DNA of 45,056 nt from Chthoniobacterales bacterium. Its GTDB lineage: Bacteria > Verrucomicrobiota > Verrucomicrobiia > Chthoniobacterales > UBA10450. Position 1 is the stretch's first letter; each line of letters begins with the position of its first letter. The translations under genes were made by a program, and so were the position numbers. The notes under the pieces are model-generated. The model was not told the DNA's origin, ran no database searches, and saw nothing but the letters and a program-made list of their open reading frames with translations. Below, piece by piece: positions 25,880-34,690 of the stretch. The DNA lies in contig JAICUQ010000009.1 in assembly GCA_025935755.1 (NCBI GenBank), positions 1 through 45,056 on the forward strand, given 5' to 3'.

Positions 25880-26045
25880 CTCATTTGTTTCCTTGATTTC
25901 GTTCAGGCACCCGGTGCGACTATTTAACCACACAATCTAAACGTAGTCGCGGCGTTATTTGCTGTGTCGGACCGTTACGCTATAGTCCTACTCGTAACCA
26001 AACAAACGCCGGAGGCCGATTCACAGTGCAAACTGGCGGGCTTCA

Positions 26046-26074
26046 TTGACACCCTAAGCGCCTCTCGGTAAAAT
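26046..26074 (+). promoter_or_regulatory. Candidate sigma-70-type promoter of hpnH
   Basis: -35 TTGACA (26046-26051), 17-base spacer, -10 TAAAAT (26069-26074). These are near-consensus for a housekeeping sigma factor. The -10 ends just ten bases before the hpnH ATG (26085), so transcription would begin around 26081 and give a leader of only a few bases. This would be a leaderless or nearly leaderless mRNA. It is based on sequence match only. Confidence 0.6.
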
Positions 26075-26084
26075 CCTCGCCTTT

Positions 26085-27386
26085 ATGAGATTTCCTCTAC
26101 CGCTTACGGCGAAAATTGCTGCTTATGTGATCGGGCATAAGCTGCGGGGCACCAAGAAGTTCGCCACGGTCCTACAGCTCGAGCCGTTACATACGTGCAA
26201 TCTTACCTGCACAGGGTGCGGGCGGATTCGCGAATACTCGACGTCGCTTAAGGACATGATGAGCTTGGAAGATTGCCTGTCCGCGGCAGAAGAATGCAAC
26301 GCGCCTATGGTCTCAATCTGCGGCGGGGAACCGTTGATCTATCCGTACATCGAAGCGCTTGTAGAAGGATCGATCGCGCAGGGACGGATCGTTTACATCT
26401 GCACCAACGCCATGTTCATGCGGAAAAAAATGCGCGAATGGTTGGCCAAGGAATTGAGCAACGCGCAAAATGGCAGCGGCAAAAAACTCGAAGAGAAAAT
26501 CGATGTTCTCCTCAAGGCGGGATTGGTTTCTGAAAAAGACGCCGCTGAAATCCGCAAGGGCCCGAAAGACCCTGCTAAGCCAACGATTGGCCCAAGCAGA
26601 TGGATGTACTGGAACGTGCACCTTGATGGCTTGGAGCGGACGCACGATTTGATCGTCGAACGCGAGGGTGTTTTCAAAGAATGTATCCTCGCGATCAAAA
26701 TGGCGAAACTGCTCGGTTACCAGGTCGCGACCAACACCACGATCTACAAAGAAACCGATATGGAGGAAATCGAACGCATGTTCGATTACCTGTCAGATTT
26801 GGGTGTTGACGGACACACGATCACGCCCGGATACGACTACGACGCAGCCAAACGGGACATGATCAAACGGCTCAGTCTGCGACCCGAAGATTTCTTTCTC
26901 ACCCGGCCAATGACCGTTCAGAAATTCCGCAAAATCGAGGAATGGATGAATAAATACACGTTTTTCGGAACACCGGTCTATTTTGAATTCCTCGCCGGCA
27001 AACGTGACCTGACGTGTTCTGCATGGGCAATTCCGACGCGAAACATCCGTGGCTGGAAAGGTCCGTGCTATTTGATGACCGACGGCCATTTCTCCAGCTA
27101 CGCGGAATTGCTCGAACGGACGGAGTGGGATCGCTATGGAGTGGTAGATGGGGTTGCACGCGATAGCCGGTGCGAAAACTGCATGGTCCATTGCGGTTAC
27201 GAGCCGACTGCAACGCTAGGCAGGCAAGCTCAGCGCGGCGACACATGGAAAACCATCAAGTTTAATTTCGGTGCCAAGCCGAAGGCAACCGGACGCGGCA
27301 GTGAAGTGCTCGCCTACAACGGCGTTAGCTCGGGAAACGGCCATCTTACCGGCAAACGCGCCGAGCCAGCCGTAAAAGCTTCCTGA
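26085..27386 (+). CDS. hpnH: Adenosyl-hopene transferase HpnH (radical SAM)
   Basis: Catalyses the first step in extended hopanoid synthesis, joining adenosine to hopene. The radical-SAM cluster ligands are C38, C42 and C45 (HTCNLTCTGCGR). The MVSICGGEPLIYP segment and WNVHLDGLERTHDLIVEREG are HpnH-specific. Between the CTNAMFMRKKMREWL and RWMYWNVHLDG segments there are roughly 45-50 extra residues (ELSNAQNGSGKKLEEKIDVL and following) absent in the usual HpnH layout, making this protein longer (433 residues versus about 340-380). It is followed after five bases by the squalene-hopene cyclase gene, so the pair is a hopanoid operon. Confidence 0.95.
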   Translation: MRFPLPLTAKIAAYVIGHKLRGTKKFATVLQLEPLHTCNLTCTGCGRIREYSTSLKDMMSLEDCLSAAEECNAPMVSICGGEPLIYPYIEALVEGSIAQGRIVYICTNAMFMRKKMREWLAKELSNAQNGSGKKLEEKIDVLLKAGLVSEKDAAEIRKGPKDPAKPTIGPSRWMYWNVHLDGLERTHDLIVEREGVFKECILAIKMAKLLGYQVATNTTIYKETDMEEIERMFDYLSDLGVDGHTITPGYDYDAAKRDMIKRLSLRPEDFFLTRPMTVQKFRKIEEWMNKYTFFGTPVYFEFLAGKRDLTCSAWAIPTRNIRGWKGPCYLMTDGHFSSYAELLERTEWDRYGVVDGVARDSRCENCMVHCGYEPTATLGRQAQRGDTWKTIKFNFGAKPKATGRGSEVLAYNGVSSGNGHLTGKRAEPAVKAS

Positions 27387-27391
27387 TCGCG

Positions 27392-29383
27392 ATGCCGGCG
27401 AATCAATTCATAGTTTTACCAAGTTCGCCCGAAACCGGGGAGAGTTACTCTGCCGCAGACGGAGAGATCCGACAGGCGATTTCGCGCGCACAGGAAAATC
27501 TATTGCGCCAGCAAAAACCTGACGGGCACTGGTGCGGCGAACTCCTGGTCGATAGCACACTCTGCTCCGACTACGTGGTGTTCATGCATTGGTGCGGCGA
27601 AGTGGACGTGCAACTGCAGCGTCGTTGCGTTCGTCACATTCTTAAACGCCAATCGCCCGACGGCGGCTGGAACATCTATCATGGTGGGCCAAGTGAGATT
27701 AATGCTTCAGTGAAAGCGTATTTCGCTCTCAAGCTGTCCGGTTGTTCCGTGGACGCACCATTCATGCAGGAAGCGCGCGCAACGATCATGCGCCTGGGCG
27801 GAATTCCGCAAATGAACACGTTCAGCAAACTTTACCTCGCGTTGCTGGGTGTGTTCCCGTGGAAATATTTACCGGCAATTCCGGTGGAGATGGTGCTTCT
27901 GCCGAGCTGGGCTCCTTTTCACATTTACAAAATGTCATCGTGGAGCCGGGCGATGCTTATTCCGCTCTCCATTATCAATCATTTTAAACCCACGCGAATT
28001 TTGCCCGGTGACAAGCAACTCCACGAACTATACCCACTCGGCACGGAGCAAGCGGATCTGCGGCTGCCGCGCAGCGAAAAATTTTGGACCTGGCGCAACT
28101 TTTTCCTTCGCTTTGATGATACCCTGAAGTTTCTGCAACCTCTTCGGGTTGGCTTGTTGCGCGGGCGTGCCTTGGAAGCAGCGGAGCGATGGATGCTGGA
28201 GCGAATTCGAGAAGGCAGCGACGGTCTCGCCGCCGTTTATCCCGCAATGCTCAACTGCATGATTGCTCTTCGTGCGCTCGGCTATCCAAAAACACACCCG
28301 GATTACGCCAAAGCTGAGAAAGATTTCTCGGGTTTGTTCGTCGATGATCCCGAGGATTTCAGAATTCAACCATGTCTCTCGCCAGTTTGGGATACAGCGA
28401 TCACGATCATCTCGCTCGCAGATTCCGGTCTGTCACCAGAACATCCGTCACTGCAAAAAGCCGCTGAGTGGCTGGTGAACAAGGAAGTGCGAATCCGCGG
28501 CGATTGGGCGGTCAACAATTCATATCCCGAGGCGAGTGGCTGGGCGTTTGAATACAACAATGTCTATTACCCCGACACAGACGACACTGCGATGGTGTTA
28601 ATGGCACTGAGGCTCGTTCAACCGAAAGATTCGCAATCGCTCAAGGAACTCTTTCGCCGGGCACTGGGATGGCAGCTCAGTTTCCAATGTCGCGACGGCG
28701 GATGGGCGGCATTCGATAAGGATGTGACTACGCCATGGCTGGAAGATATGCCATTCGCGGATCACAATGCGATTCTCGATCCTACCTGCAGCGATTTGAC
28801 TGCGCGGACGCTTGAGCTGCTTGGCTACATTGGATTCGATCGCAATGAGAAATGCGTTCGCGACGCCATCAAATATTTGATCGCAACTCAGGACGATGAT
28901 GGTTCGTGGTACGGCCGCTGGGGAGTGAATTACATCTATGGCACCTGGCAGGTGCTGCGTGGGTTGCGGGTCATCGGCGAAGATATGACGCAGGATTGGA
29001 TTTTGCGCGGGCGCGATTGGCTCGAAAGCTGCCAAAATCCCGATGGAGGATGGGGTGAGACCTGTGGCACGTACGAAAATCCATCGACCAAAGGGATTGG
29101 CCCCAGCACTGCATCGCAGACCGCGTGGGCGATCATGGGTATTTGCGCCTGCGGTGACCTCGAGCGGCCGAGCGTTCAGCGAGGATTGCGTTACCTCCTG
29201 CGTTCGCAAAAACCCGATGGCTCATGGGACGAAGATGAAATCACCGGCACCGGTTTTCCGCGCACCTTCTATTTGAAGTACGACATGTATCGCCAGAATT
29301 TTCCGCTTTTAGCTCTGGCGACATATGCGAATCATCGCAGCGGAATCGGGCATCGCCCGGGGTTTTATCGTTGCGAGGCCTAA
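27392..29383 (+). CDS. shc: Squalene-hopene cyclase
   Basis: Cyclises squalene to hopene/hopanol on the inner membrane. The catalytic acid motif D395-T-D-D398 (YYPDTDDTAM) is the DxDD of prokaryotic cyclases. Many QW-type repeats are present (QKPDGHWCGELLV, QSPDGGWNIYHGG, CRDGGWAAFDKD, QDDDGSWYGRWGV, QNPDGGWGETC, QKPDGSWDEDE). Length 663 residues is in range. Start at ATG 27392, five bases after hpnH. The hpnC, hpnD and hpnE squalene-synthesis genes are not in the window, so squalene supply is encoded elsewhere. Confidence 0.97.
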   Translation: MPANQFIVLPSSPETGESYSAADGEIRQAISRAQENLLRQQKPDGHWCGELLVDSTLCSDYVVFMHWCGEVDVQLQRRCVRHILKRQSPDGGWNIYHGGPSEINASVKAYFALKLSGCSVDAPFMQEARATIMRLGGIPQMNTFSKLYLALLGVFPWKYLPAIPVEMVLLPSWAPFHIYKMSSWSRAMLIPLSIINHFKPTRILPGDKQLHELYPLGTEQADLRLPRSEKFWTWRNFFLRFDDTLKFLQPLRVGLLRGRALEAAERWMLERIREGSDGLAAVYPAMLNCMIALRALGYPKTHPDYAKAEKDFSGLFVDDPEDFRIQPCLSPVWDTAITIISLADSGLSPEHPSLQKAAEWLVNKEVRIRGDWAVNNSYPEASGWAFEYNNVYYPDTDDTAMVLMALRLVQPKDSQSLKELFRRALGWQLSFQCRDGGWAAFDKDVTTPWLEDMPFADHNAILDPTCSDLTARTLELLGYIGFDRNEKCVRDAIKYLIATQDDDGSWYGRWGVNYIYGTWQVLRGLRVIGEDMTQDWILRGRDWLESCQNPDGGWGETCGTYENPSTKGIGPSTASQTAWAIMGICACGDLERPSVQRGLRYLLRSQKPDGSWDEDEITGTGFPRTFYLKYDMYRQNFPLLALATYANHRSGIGHRPGFYRCEA

Positions 29384-29457
29384 GCGGGCGTCGGGAACGG
29401 GCCGACGGATAAAATAAAACCTGTCGCTCGGCGTAATTCGATCTAACAGTAACGATT

Positions 29458-30057
29458 ATGGCTTACGAATTACCTAAATTACCTTATGCCTATGATGCGC
29501 TGGAGCCGCACATCGATGCGCGCACAATGGAGATTCACTACACCAAACATCATCAGGCTTACGTCGATAACCTGAACAAGGCAGTCAAAGGCACCGATCT
29601 GGAAAAGAAAACAGTGCAAGATCTCATTAGCGATCTGAATGCGGTGCCGGAAAACATTCGCACAGCGGTGCGGAATAACGGCGGGGGACATGCGAATCAC
29701 TCGTTCTTTTGGAAGATCATGGGTCCGAATGCGGGAGGTGAACCGAAAGGCAAACTCGCCGACGACATCAAATCGGCATTCGGCAGCTTCGATCAATTTA
29801 AAGAAAAACTCAGTACTGCCGGTGTGGGCCGGTTCGGCAGTGGCTGGGCATGGTTGATCAAGGGCAAGAATGGCGGCCTGGAGATAATCTCCACGCCAAA
29901 TCAAGATAGTCCTTTGATGGAGGGCAATACGCCAATCCTGGGTGTAGACGTGTGGGAGCACGCATATTACCTGAAATATCAAAACCGCCGCGCCGATTAT
30001 CTAAAGGCATGGTGGAACGTCGTGAACTGGGACGCGATCGCGAAGAATTACGCGTAG
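29458..30057 (+). CDS. Superoxide dismutase (Mn/Fe family)
   Basis: Dismutates superoxide in the cytoplasm. Metal ligands: His27 (EIHYTKHH), His81 ([10 protein letters not shown]), Asp164 and His168 (DVWEHAYYL). The [10 protein letters not shown] rather than AAQxWNHxFYW pattern and the [10 protein letters not shown] end point to the Mn- or cambialistic type; this metal call is an inference. 199 residues, usual length. Monocistronic; located between the hopanoid operon and dapL on the same strand. Confidence 0.95.
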   Translation: MAYELPKLPYAYDALEPHIDARTMEIHYTKHHQAYVDNLNKAVKGTDLEKKTVQDLISDLNAVPENIRTAVRNNGGGHANHSFFWKIMGPNAGGEPKGKLADDIKSAFGSFDQFKEKLSTAGVGRFGSGWAWLIKGKNGGLEIISTPNQDSPLMEGNTPILGVDVWEHAYYLKYQNRRADYLKAWWNVVNWDAIAKNYA

Positions 30058-30176
30058 CGGCGAGTCGGCGGTTCTGGGACCGCACGCTTAAAGCATGCTG
30101 GTGAAGGAATTCTGCCTTCACAAACTTTTCTTTGGATTCCGCTATCAGGCATGACGAGAATTCCAGGATAAAGTTC

Positions 30177-30197
30177 GCGAATGCAGGATGCATTCGC
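30177..30197 (+). promoter_or_regulatory. Perfect 9-bp hairpin upstream of dapL
   Basis: GCGAATGCA, loop GGA, TGCATTCGC: a perfect 9-bp inverted repeat ending 35 bases before the dapL start codon. No T-run follows, so a terminator is unlikely. It could act as a protein-binding or mRNA element or be a repeat relic; nothing shows which. Confidence 0.4.
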
Positions 30198-30232
30198 CAG
30201 GTCGCCGAGGCCACCGCTCCCGTGAAACAGAC

Positions 30233-31474
30233 ATGGCCTTCTTAAACGAAAACTATTTAAAACTTCAGGCCGGCTATCTCTTTCCAGAAGTAGCGAGGCG
30301 CGTTCGCGAATTCTGCGAAGCCGATCCTGAAGGCGCCAGGCGGTTGATCCGCTGCGGGATCGGCGACGTTACAGAGCCGCTTCCGTCCGCGGCGATCGAT
30401 GCAATGAAGCGTGCAGTCGATGAACTCGGAAATCGCGAAACTTTTCGCGGTTACGGTCCGGAACAGGGCTACCAGTTTCTGAGATCAACCATCGCGCAAA
30501 ACGATTACCGCGATCGAAGTATCGATGTTGCTGACGACGAAATCTTTGTTTCAGACGGATCCAAGAACGATTGCGGTTACGTTCTCGATATTCTCGGCTG
30601 TCAAAACAAGGTCGCGGTGCCGGACCCGGTTTATCCGGTCTACGTAGACACAAACGTGATGGCGGGCCACACCGGACCTGTGCGAAAGGACGGCAGCTAC
30701 GAAGGCGTTTGTTATCTGCCATGTACCGCGGAAAACAATTTCGTGCCTGAGCCACCTAAAGAGCACGTTGACGTCGTTTACTTATGTTTTCCAAATAATC
30801 CCACCGGTGCGGTCGCATCTCGCGCGCAACTCGCACGCTGGGTTGATTACGCGCACCAACACGATGCGCTGTTGCTCTTCGACGCGGCTTACGAAGCGTA
30901 CATTTCCGATCCGGAGATTCCTCATTCTATTTTTGATATTCCGGGTGCGCTCGATTGCGCGATTGAATTGCGGAGTTTTTCAAAGAACGGCGGATTCACC
31001 GGTGTCCGCTGTGGATTTACGGTGATGCCGAAAGCGGTGCTGGCCCGGACCGCCGACGGGCAACGGCTTCCGCTGCATGCGCTTTGGCACCGCCGCTGGA
31101 GCACCAAATCGAACAGCGTTGCTTACCCGGTGCAGCGTGGCGCTGAAGCTTTGTATTCTGCTCAAGGCCGGGAACAGGTTCGTGCGCTCATCGATCATTA
31201 CATGGGGAACGCCAGAGTTCTTCGCGCCGCCGCGGCTGATGCAGGGTTGGAGGCTTTCGGAGGAGTTAACGCGCCTTATATCTGGGTAAAAACGCCGAAC
31301 GGACTGACAAGCTGGCAAGTATTCGACCGGATCCTACGCGAACTGAACGTGGTGATCACGCCGGGCGCGGGTTTCGGCGCACAAGGGGAGGGTTATTTCC
31401 GGATATCGGCGTTCAACAGCAGAGAAAACGCCAGCGAAGTGGCGCGGCGTTTGAAAACCCTGCGCAAGTCGTGA
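30233..31474 (+). CDS. dapL: LL-diaminopimelate aminotransferase
   Basis: Converts tetrahydrodipicolinate directly to LL-diaminopimelate, the lysine/peptidoglycan route typical of the PVC group, plants and some other bacteria. It is a PLP enzyme of fold type I: the Schiff-base lysine is K251 in [15 protein letters not shown], and [16 protein letters not shown]-like [10 protein letters not shown] marks the cofactor binding. The [13 protein letters not shown] start and [20 protein letters not shown] are typical. The ATG at 30233 is chosen over 30188 because the family starts with this NENYLKLQ block. 413 residues. Confidence 0.96.
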   Translation: MAFLNENYLKLQAGYLFPEVARRVREFCEADPEGARRLIRCGIGDVTEPLPSAAIDAMKRAVDELGNRETFRGYGPEQGYQFLRSTIAQNDYRDRSIDVADDEIFVSDGSKNDCGYVLDILGCQNKVAVPDPVYPVYVDTNVMAGHTGPVRKDGSYEGVCYLPCTAENNFVPEPPKEHVDVVYLCFPNNPTGAVASRAQLARWVDYAHQHDALLLFDAAYEAYISDPEIPHSIFDIPGALDCAIELRSFSKNGGFTGVRCGFTVMPKAVLARTADGQRLPLHALWHRRWSTKSNSVAYPVQRGAEALYSAQGREQVRALIDHYMGNARVLRAAAADAGLEAFGGVNAPYIWVKTPNGLTSWQVFDRILRELNVVITPGAGFGAQGEGYFRISAFNSRENASEVARRLKTLRKS

Positions 31475-31516
31475 CAAAGACGATCTTATCCAGGAATCAA
31501 ATTTGCGCCCATAGGA

Positions 31517-32056
31517 TTGCCTGCCTCCGCCCTGTCACGTAAAGTGCGCGAAGTTTTTCGGGGACCATCTGGCGTGCCGGAACGAAAACAAAATCTGCCA
31601 CAGCTCTATCGCTTTTGTTACCTGATGCTCGGCGACTTGCGAAAGGCACAGGAAATTTTTCACGCGACCTTGCGTGAGGCCGCGGTGCGCGCGGCGCGCG
31701 GGGACGTACCGGACGAACCGTTCTGGTTGTTTAGCGACGCGCGGTGGCGGTGCCTGGAAGCGACGAAAAGTGATTTGCAACCCGAGCCGATTGAAATGGA
31801 AGAGCGGGATGTCACCGCCGACGCTGAATCACAAATTCAGCGACTTGATCCCATGCAGCTGGCAGTTTGGATTTCTGCTGCGCCTGATCCGCAACGAAGC
31901 GCACTGGCGTTATTTTATCTCGACGAGTTCGATTACCGGGACATCCTCGACATTGCTGACCTGAAATTGACGGAACTTTCGCATCTTCTCTCCACGGGCC
32001 GGCGGCAGTTGCAGGCATGGCTTGACTCGAAATTTCCCAAGCACAACAAGGCATGA
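31517..32056 (+). CDS. Divergent ECF-type sigma-factor-like protein
   Basis: 179 residues with a sigma-2-like part (LYRFCYLMLGDLRKAQEIFHATLREAA) and a sigma-4-like C-terminal part (PDPQRSALALFYLDEFDYRDILDIADLKLTELSHLLSTGRRQL), separated by a linker. The resemblance to ECF sigma factors is in layout; several conserved positions are lost, so the protein might not bind RNA polymerase. No good ATG exists: TTG at 31517, GTG at 31544 or GTG at 31574 are possible starts. The stop overlaps the start of the next gene (ATGA at 32053), as in sigma/anti-sigma pairs. Confidence 0.55.
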   Translation: MPASALSRKVREVFRGPSGVPERKQNLPQLYRFCYLMLGDLRKAQEIFHATLREAAVRAARGDVPDEPFWLFSDARWRCLEATKSDLQPEPIEMEERDVTADAESQIQRLDPMQLAVWISAAPDPQRSALALFYLDEFDYRDILDIADLKLTELSHLLSTGRRQLQAWLDSKFPKHNKA

Positions 32057-32826
32057 ATCTACTGTCGTCGATGCGCCGGCAGCGCTTCCTTTTGAATTGC
32101 GCCCCCATTAGCGCGCGTCAACCGGCCGACCGTTCAATGCGCGCGGCCTTGTCTCGTGCGGACGGCTCCGCGGAATTTACCGATCAACAAAAGTTCGATC
32201 GGGCTGTTGCGCAGGTGGTCCATCTGATAGCCATTCCGGCAGAATCCGCGGAGTGGTTCTCAGAAAAAGACGTGCTTCCAGTCGCGAAGCGGAGTTGGAA
32301 AAGCACGCTGCGCAATCCAGCGGTGTGGGCGATCAGCATCGCCGTTGTGGTGATCGCCGGGGTGTTCGTATTCAATTTCGTTAGTCATTTAAACGATTTC
32401 CCCGGCTCGAGGACGGCTCGCAAATTGCTGGGAATCGCGGCTTCAACGCGACCGGTGATGCTGGATCCGGTGAATGCCGAAGCAGGAACGTTAAGCGACC
32501 TCTTTTTTATGAAACACGGCTTGGAACATTACGATGTTCCGGCGGAGTTCGCCGAGTTTGCCACAATTGGTTGTCGCGTTTTTGAAGACGACGAGTCGCG
32601 CCGTATCGCTCAAATTTGGGTCTCCGAGAAACGGATGCAGTTCTTTCTATTTCCCGCGGAGAGAGACACCAAGACCGGAGCAGTGCAGCGGTTTCCCGGC
32701 TGGCGCTATGTCCATCAGGAAGGGTGGACGGGTGCGGTGACCGAACACAGCGGCGTCTGCTTCATGGCTGCCATCCGCGGCGGCGACAAGGAGTTGGCGC
32801 CGTATCTTTCACAACCCAGGCAATAG
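32053..32826 (+). CDS. Single-pass membrane protein, probable partner (anti-sigma-like) of the ECF-like protein
   Basis: 257 residues: an N-terminal cytoplasmic part (~95 residues, with helical [17 protein letters not shown]), one transmembrane helix ([20 protein letters not shown]) and a ~140-residue extracytoplasmic part with ENDS such as [15 protein letters not shown] and [21 protein letters not shown]. Overlap with the preceding gene by ATGA suggests a fixed one-to-one expression ratio. There is no zinc anti-sigma H-x3-C-x2-C motif, so the anti-sigma call is by position and topology only. Confidence 0.5.
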   Translation: MNLLSSMRRQRFLLNCAPISARQPADRSMRAALSRADGSAEFTDQQKFDRAVAQVVHLIAIPAESAEWFSEKDVLPVAKRSWKSTLRNPAVWAISIAVVVIAGVFVFNFVSHLNDFPGSRTARKLLGIAASTRPVMLDPVNAEAGTLSDLFFMKHGLEHYDVPAEFAEFATIGCRVFEDDESRRIAQIWVSEKRMQFFLFPAERDTKTGAVQRFPGWRYVHQEGWTGAVTEHSGVCFMAAIRGGDKELAPYLSQPRQ

Positions 32827-32829
32827 GAG

Positions 32830-32901
32830 TGCCAGGGGGGAGATTCGAACTCCCGACCAAGGGCTTATGAGTCCCCTGCTCTACCACTGAGCTACCCTGG
32901 C
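32830..32901 (-). tRNA. tRNA-Met (CAT anticodon), elongator-type
   Basis: Read on the minus strand the gene starts GCCAGGGTAGCTCAGTGG and ends with GTTCGAATCTC...CCCTGGCA, forming a perfect acceptor stem (GCCAGGG/CCCTGGC). D-arm GCTC...GAGC and T-arm are normal; the anticodon loop is CTCATAA, anticodon CAT. The last anticodon-stem pair is A-G rather than a Watson-Crick pair. The 3' CCA is not encoded. It could instead be tRNA-Ile2 (lysidine-modified), since CAT does not distinguish the two. Confidence 0.9.
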
Positions 32902-32963
32902 TTTATTTGGGTGGGCAAACCTAGCGAATTTTTGTTGGACGACCAACTCCGAACGCTTTCGCG

Positions 32964-32991
32964 GCCTGCTTTACCACTGAGCGATCCGGGC
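32964..32991 (-). pseudogene. tRNA 5'-half relic
   Basis: On the minus strand this reads GCCCGGATCGCTCAGTGGTA followed by AAGC: a canonical acceptor 5' arm and D-arm of a different tRNA. The sequence that follows lacks an anticodon loop and T-arm, so only about 28 bases of a tRNA remain, some 60 bases from the intact tRNA-Met gene. Confidence 0.5.
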
Positions 32992-33063
32992 GTGAGGCAG
33001 GAAGCTGAATCTCATCCCCCTGGTGTCAACGCACGCGAACGCGCGCACGCTTTGGACATTATT

Positions 33064-33099
33064 CGGCGTTGGACGTTGAGTGTTCGGCGTCGGACGTTT
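33064..33099. repeat. TTGGACGTT-type short tandem repeat, copy 2
   Basis: CGGCGTTGGACGTTGAG followed by TGTTCGGCGTCGGACGTT, matching copy 1 at 8589-8624 in core and spacing. It reaches into the 5' end of the lipase-maturation-factor frame, where it may have replaced the original start region. Confidence 0.6.
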
Positions 33100-33103
33100 C
33101 TGC

Positions 33104-34642
33104 GTGAGGCCGGACGCGCTTCGAAATTTCGCGGAAAGATTTTTCGCGCAGGGGAACTCCTATTGGCTGACGCGATTTGTCATTTTGCGACTGCTCGGGT
33201 TTGTATATGCGATCGCATTCCTGGTTGCGGCAAATCAACTCGTCCCGCTCATTGGCCAGCACGGGCTAACGCCCGCCACGCATTTTCTAAACGAAGTTCA
33301 TAGTCAACTGGGCTCGCGAAGCGCCGGTATGCTGCGAGTGCCAACGCTCTTCTGGTTTGGAATCTCCGACCATGCGTTGTCGATCTTCTCCTGGGTTGGA
33401 TTCGCGCTGTCGATCGTTGTTCTCGCCGGTTATGCGAACGCGATTTTACTGACGGTGCTTTGGGCGATGTACATGTCGATCGTTCACATCGGTCAGATTT
33501 GGTACGGCTACGGTTGGGAAATCCAGCTGCTGGAGACGGGATTTCTATCGATCTTTCTTTGTCCGCTTTTTGAGGTCCGCCCCTTTCCGAAGTCCCGGCC
33601 GCCGATCCTGGTGATCTGGCTTTTTCGCTGGCTCGGGTTTCGCATCATGTTTGGCGCCGGTCTCATCAAACTGCGCGGCGACTCCTGTTGGCGCGATCTG
33701 ACGTGCCTCTACTATCATTACGAGACGCAGCCGATCCCGAACCCGATCAGTCGCTATCTCCACTTTGCCCCGCTTTGGTTCCATAAACTTGAAGTGCTTT
33801 GGAATCACGTCATTGAATTGATCGTCCCCTGGTTTTCTTTCGGTCCGCGAGCGGCCCGGCACATCGCCGGCGTTTTGCTGGTCACGTTCCAGATTTTTCT
33901 CATCATCAGCGGCAACCTATCGTTTCTTAATTATCTCACCATCATTCCGTTTCTCGCCTGCTTCGACGACAGCTTCCTTAGGCGTTTTCTGCCGCGATCG
34001 GTCGTGAGGCGCGCACAGGAAGCGGCGCAGGATTATCGGCCGTCGCGCATCAACAACGGCATTGCTGTTGCGGTAACTGTTATGGTGATCTGGCTCAGCA
34101 TACCGACGGTGCTGAATCTGGCGTCCGGCCGGCAGTTGATGAATTACTCGTACGATCCCCTCGATCTGGTGAACACCTACGGCGCATTCGGGACCGTTGG
34201 GCGCGAGCGCGATGAAATTATTTTCGAAGGGACAGACGACGCGCTGATTACCGGCGACACAAAATGGAAAGAGTACGAGTTCAAAGCCAAGCCTGGCGAC
34301 CCGAACCGCCGCCCGCCATTCATTGCTCCATATCAGCCGCGGCTTGATTGGCAAATCTGGTTCGCCGCGATGTCATCGCCTTCCCGGTATCCGTGGACGC
34401 TCCATTTTGTTTGGAAACTTTTGCACAACGATCGTGGCACGTTATCGCTCATCGCAAACAATCCGTTCCCCGATGCGCCGCCTCGTTACATTCGAGCGCG
34501 ACTTTATCGGTACCAGTTTGCCCCGATTGGCGACAAATCGTGGTGGAAACGCGAACCAATCGGAGAATGGCTGCCGGTGCTCTCTGCTGACAATCCGCAG
34601 TTTCGCAGGTTGCTTGAGTCGATGGGCTGGGTTGATGAGTAA
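33104..34642 (+). CDS. Lipase maturation factor family protein (LMF1/LMF2-like)
   Basis: About 512 residues with six or more membrane segments in the first two thirds (FVILRLLGFVYAIAFLVA, FWFGISDHALSIFSWVGFALSIVVLAGYA, ILLTVLWAMYMSIVHIGQIWY...). The GYGWEIQLLETGFLSIFL, FRIMFGAGLIKLRGDSCWRDLTCLYYHYETQPIPNP and final PYQPRLDWQIWFAA segments are the hallmarks of the LMF family, in animals needed in the endoplasmic reticulum for lipase folding; the bacterial role is unknown. The start is uncertain: GTG at 33104 follows the repeat, GTG at 33080 lies inside it. The next gene is an SGNH hydrolase, 48 bases downstream. Confidence 0.85.
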   Translation: MRPDALRNFAERFFAQGNSYWLTRFVILRLLGFVYAIAFLVAANQLVPLIGQHGLTPATHFLNEVHSQLGSRSAGMLRVPTLFWFGISDHALSIFSWVGFALSIVVLAGYANAILLTVLWAMYMSIVHIGQIWYGYGWEIQLLETGFLSIFLCPLFEVRPFPKSRPPILVIWLFRWLGFRIMFGAGLIKLRGDSCWRDLTCLYYHYETQPIPNPISRYLHFAPLWFHKLEVLWNHVIELIVPWFSFGPRAARHIAGVLLVTFQIFLIISGNLSFLNYLTIIPFLACFDDSFLRRFLPRSVVRRAQEAAQDYRPSRINNGIAVAVTVMVIWLSIPTVLNLASGRQLMNYSYDPLDLVNTYGAFGTVGRERDEIIFEGTDDALITGDTKWKEYEFKAKPGDPNRRPPFIAPYQPRLDWQIWFAAMSSPSRYPWTLHFVWKLLHNDRGTLSLIANNPFPDAPPRYIRARLYRYQFAPIGDKSWWKREPIGEWLPVLSADNPQFRRLLESMGWVDE

Positions 34643-34690
34643 CGTGCCGGCCTTCTACCGAACGGGGTGAGTGCAAATTAAACAGGGTGA

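Noticed and set aside
28598-29209. 203-residue minus-strand frame
   Set aside because: Antisense to the squalene-hopene cyclase, with low-complexity composition and no domain.
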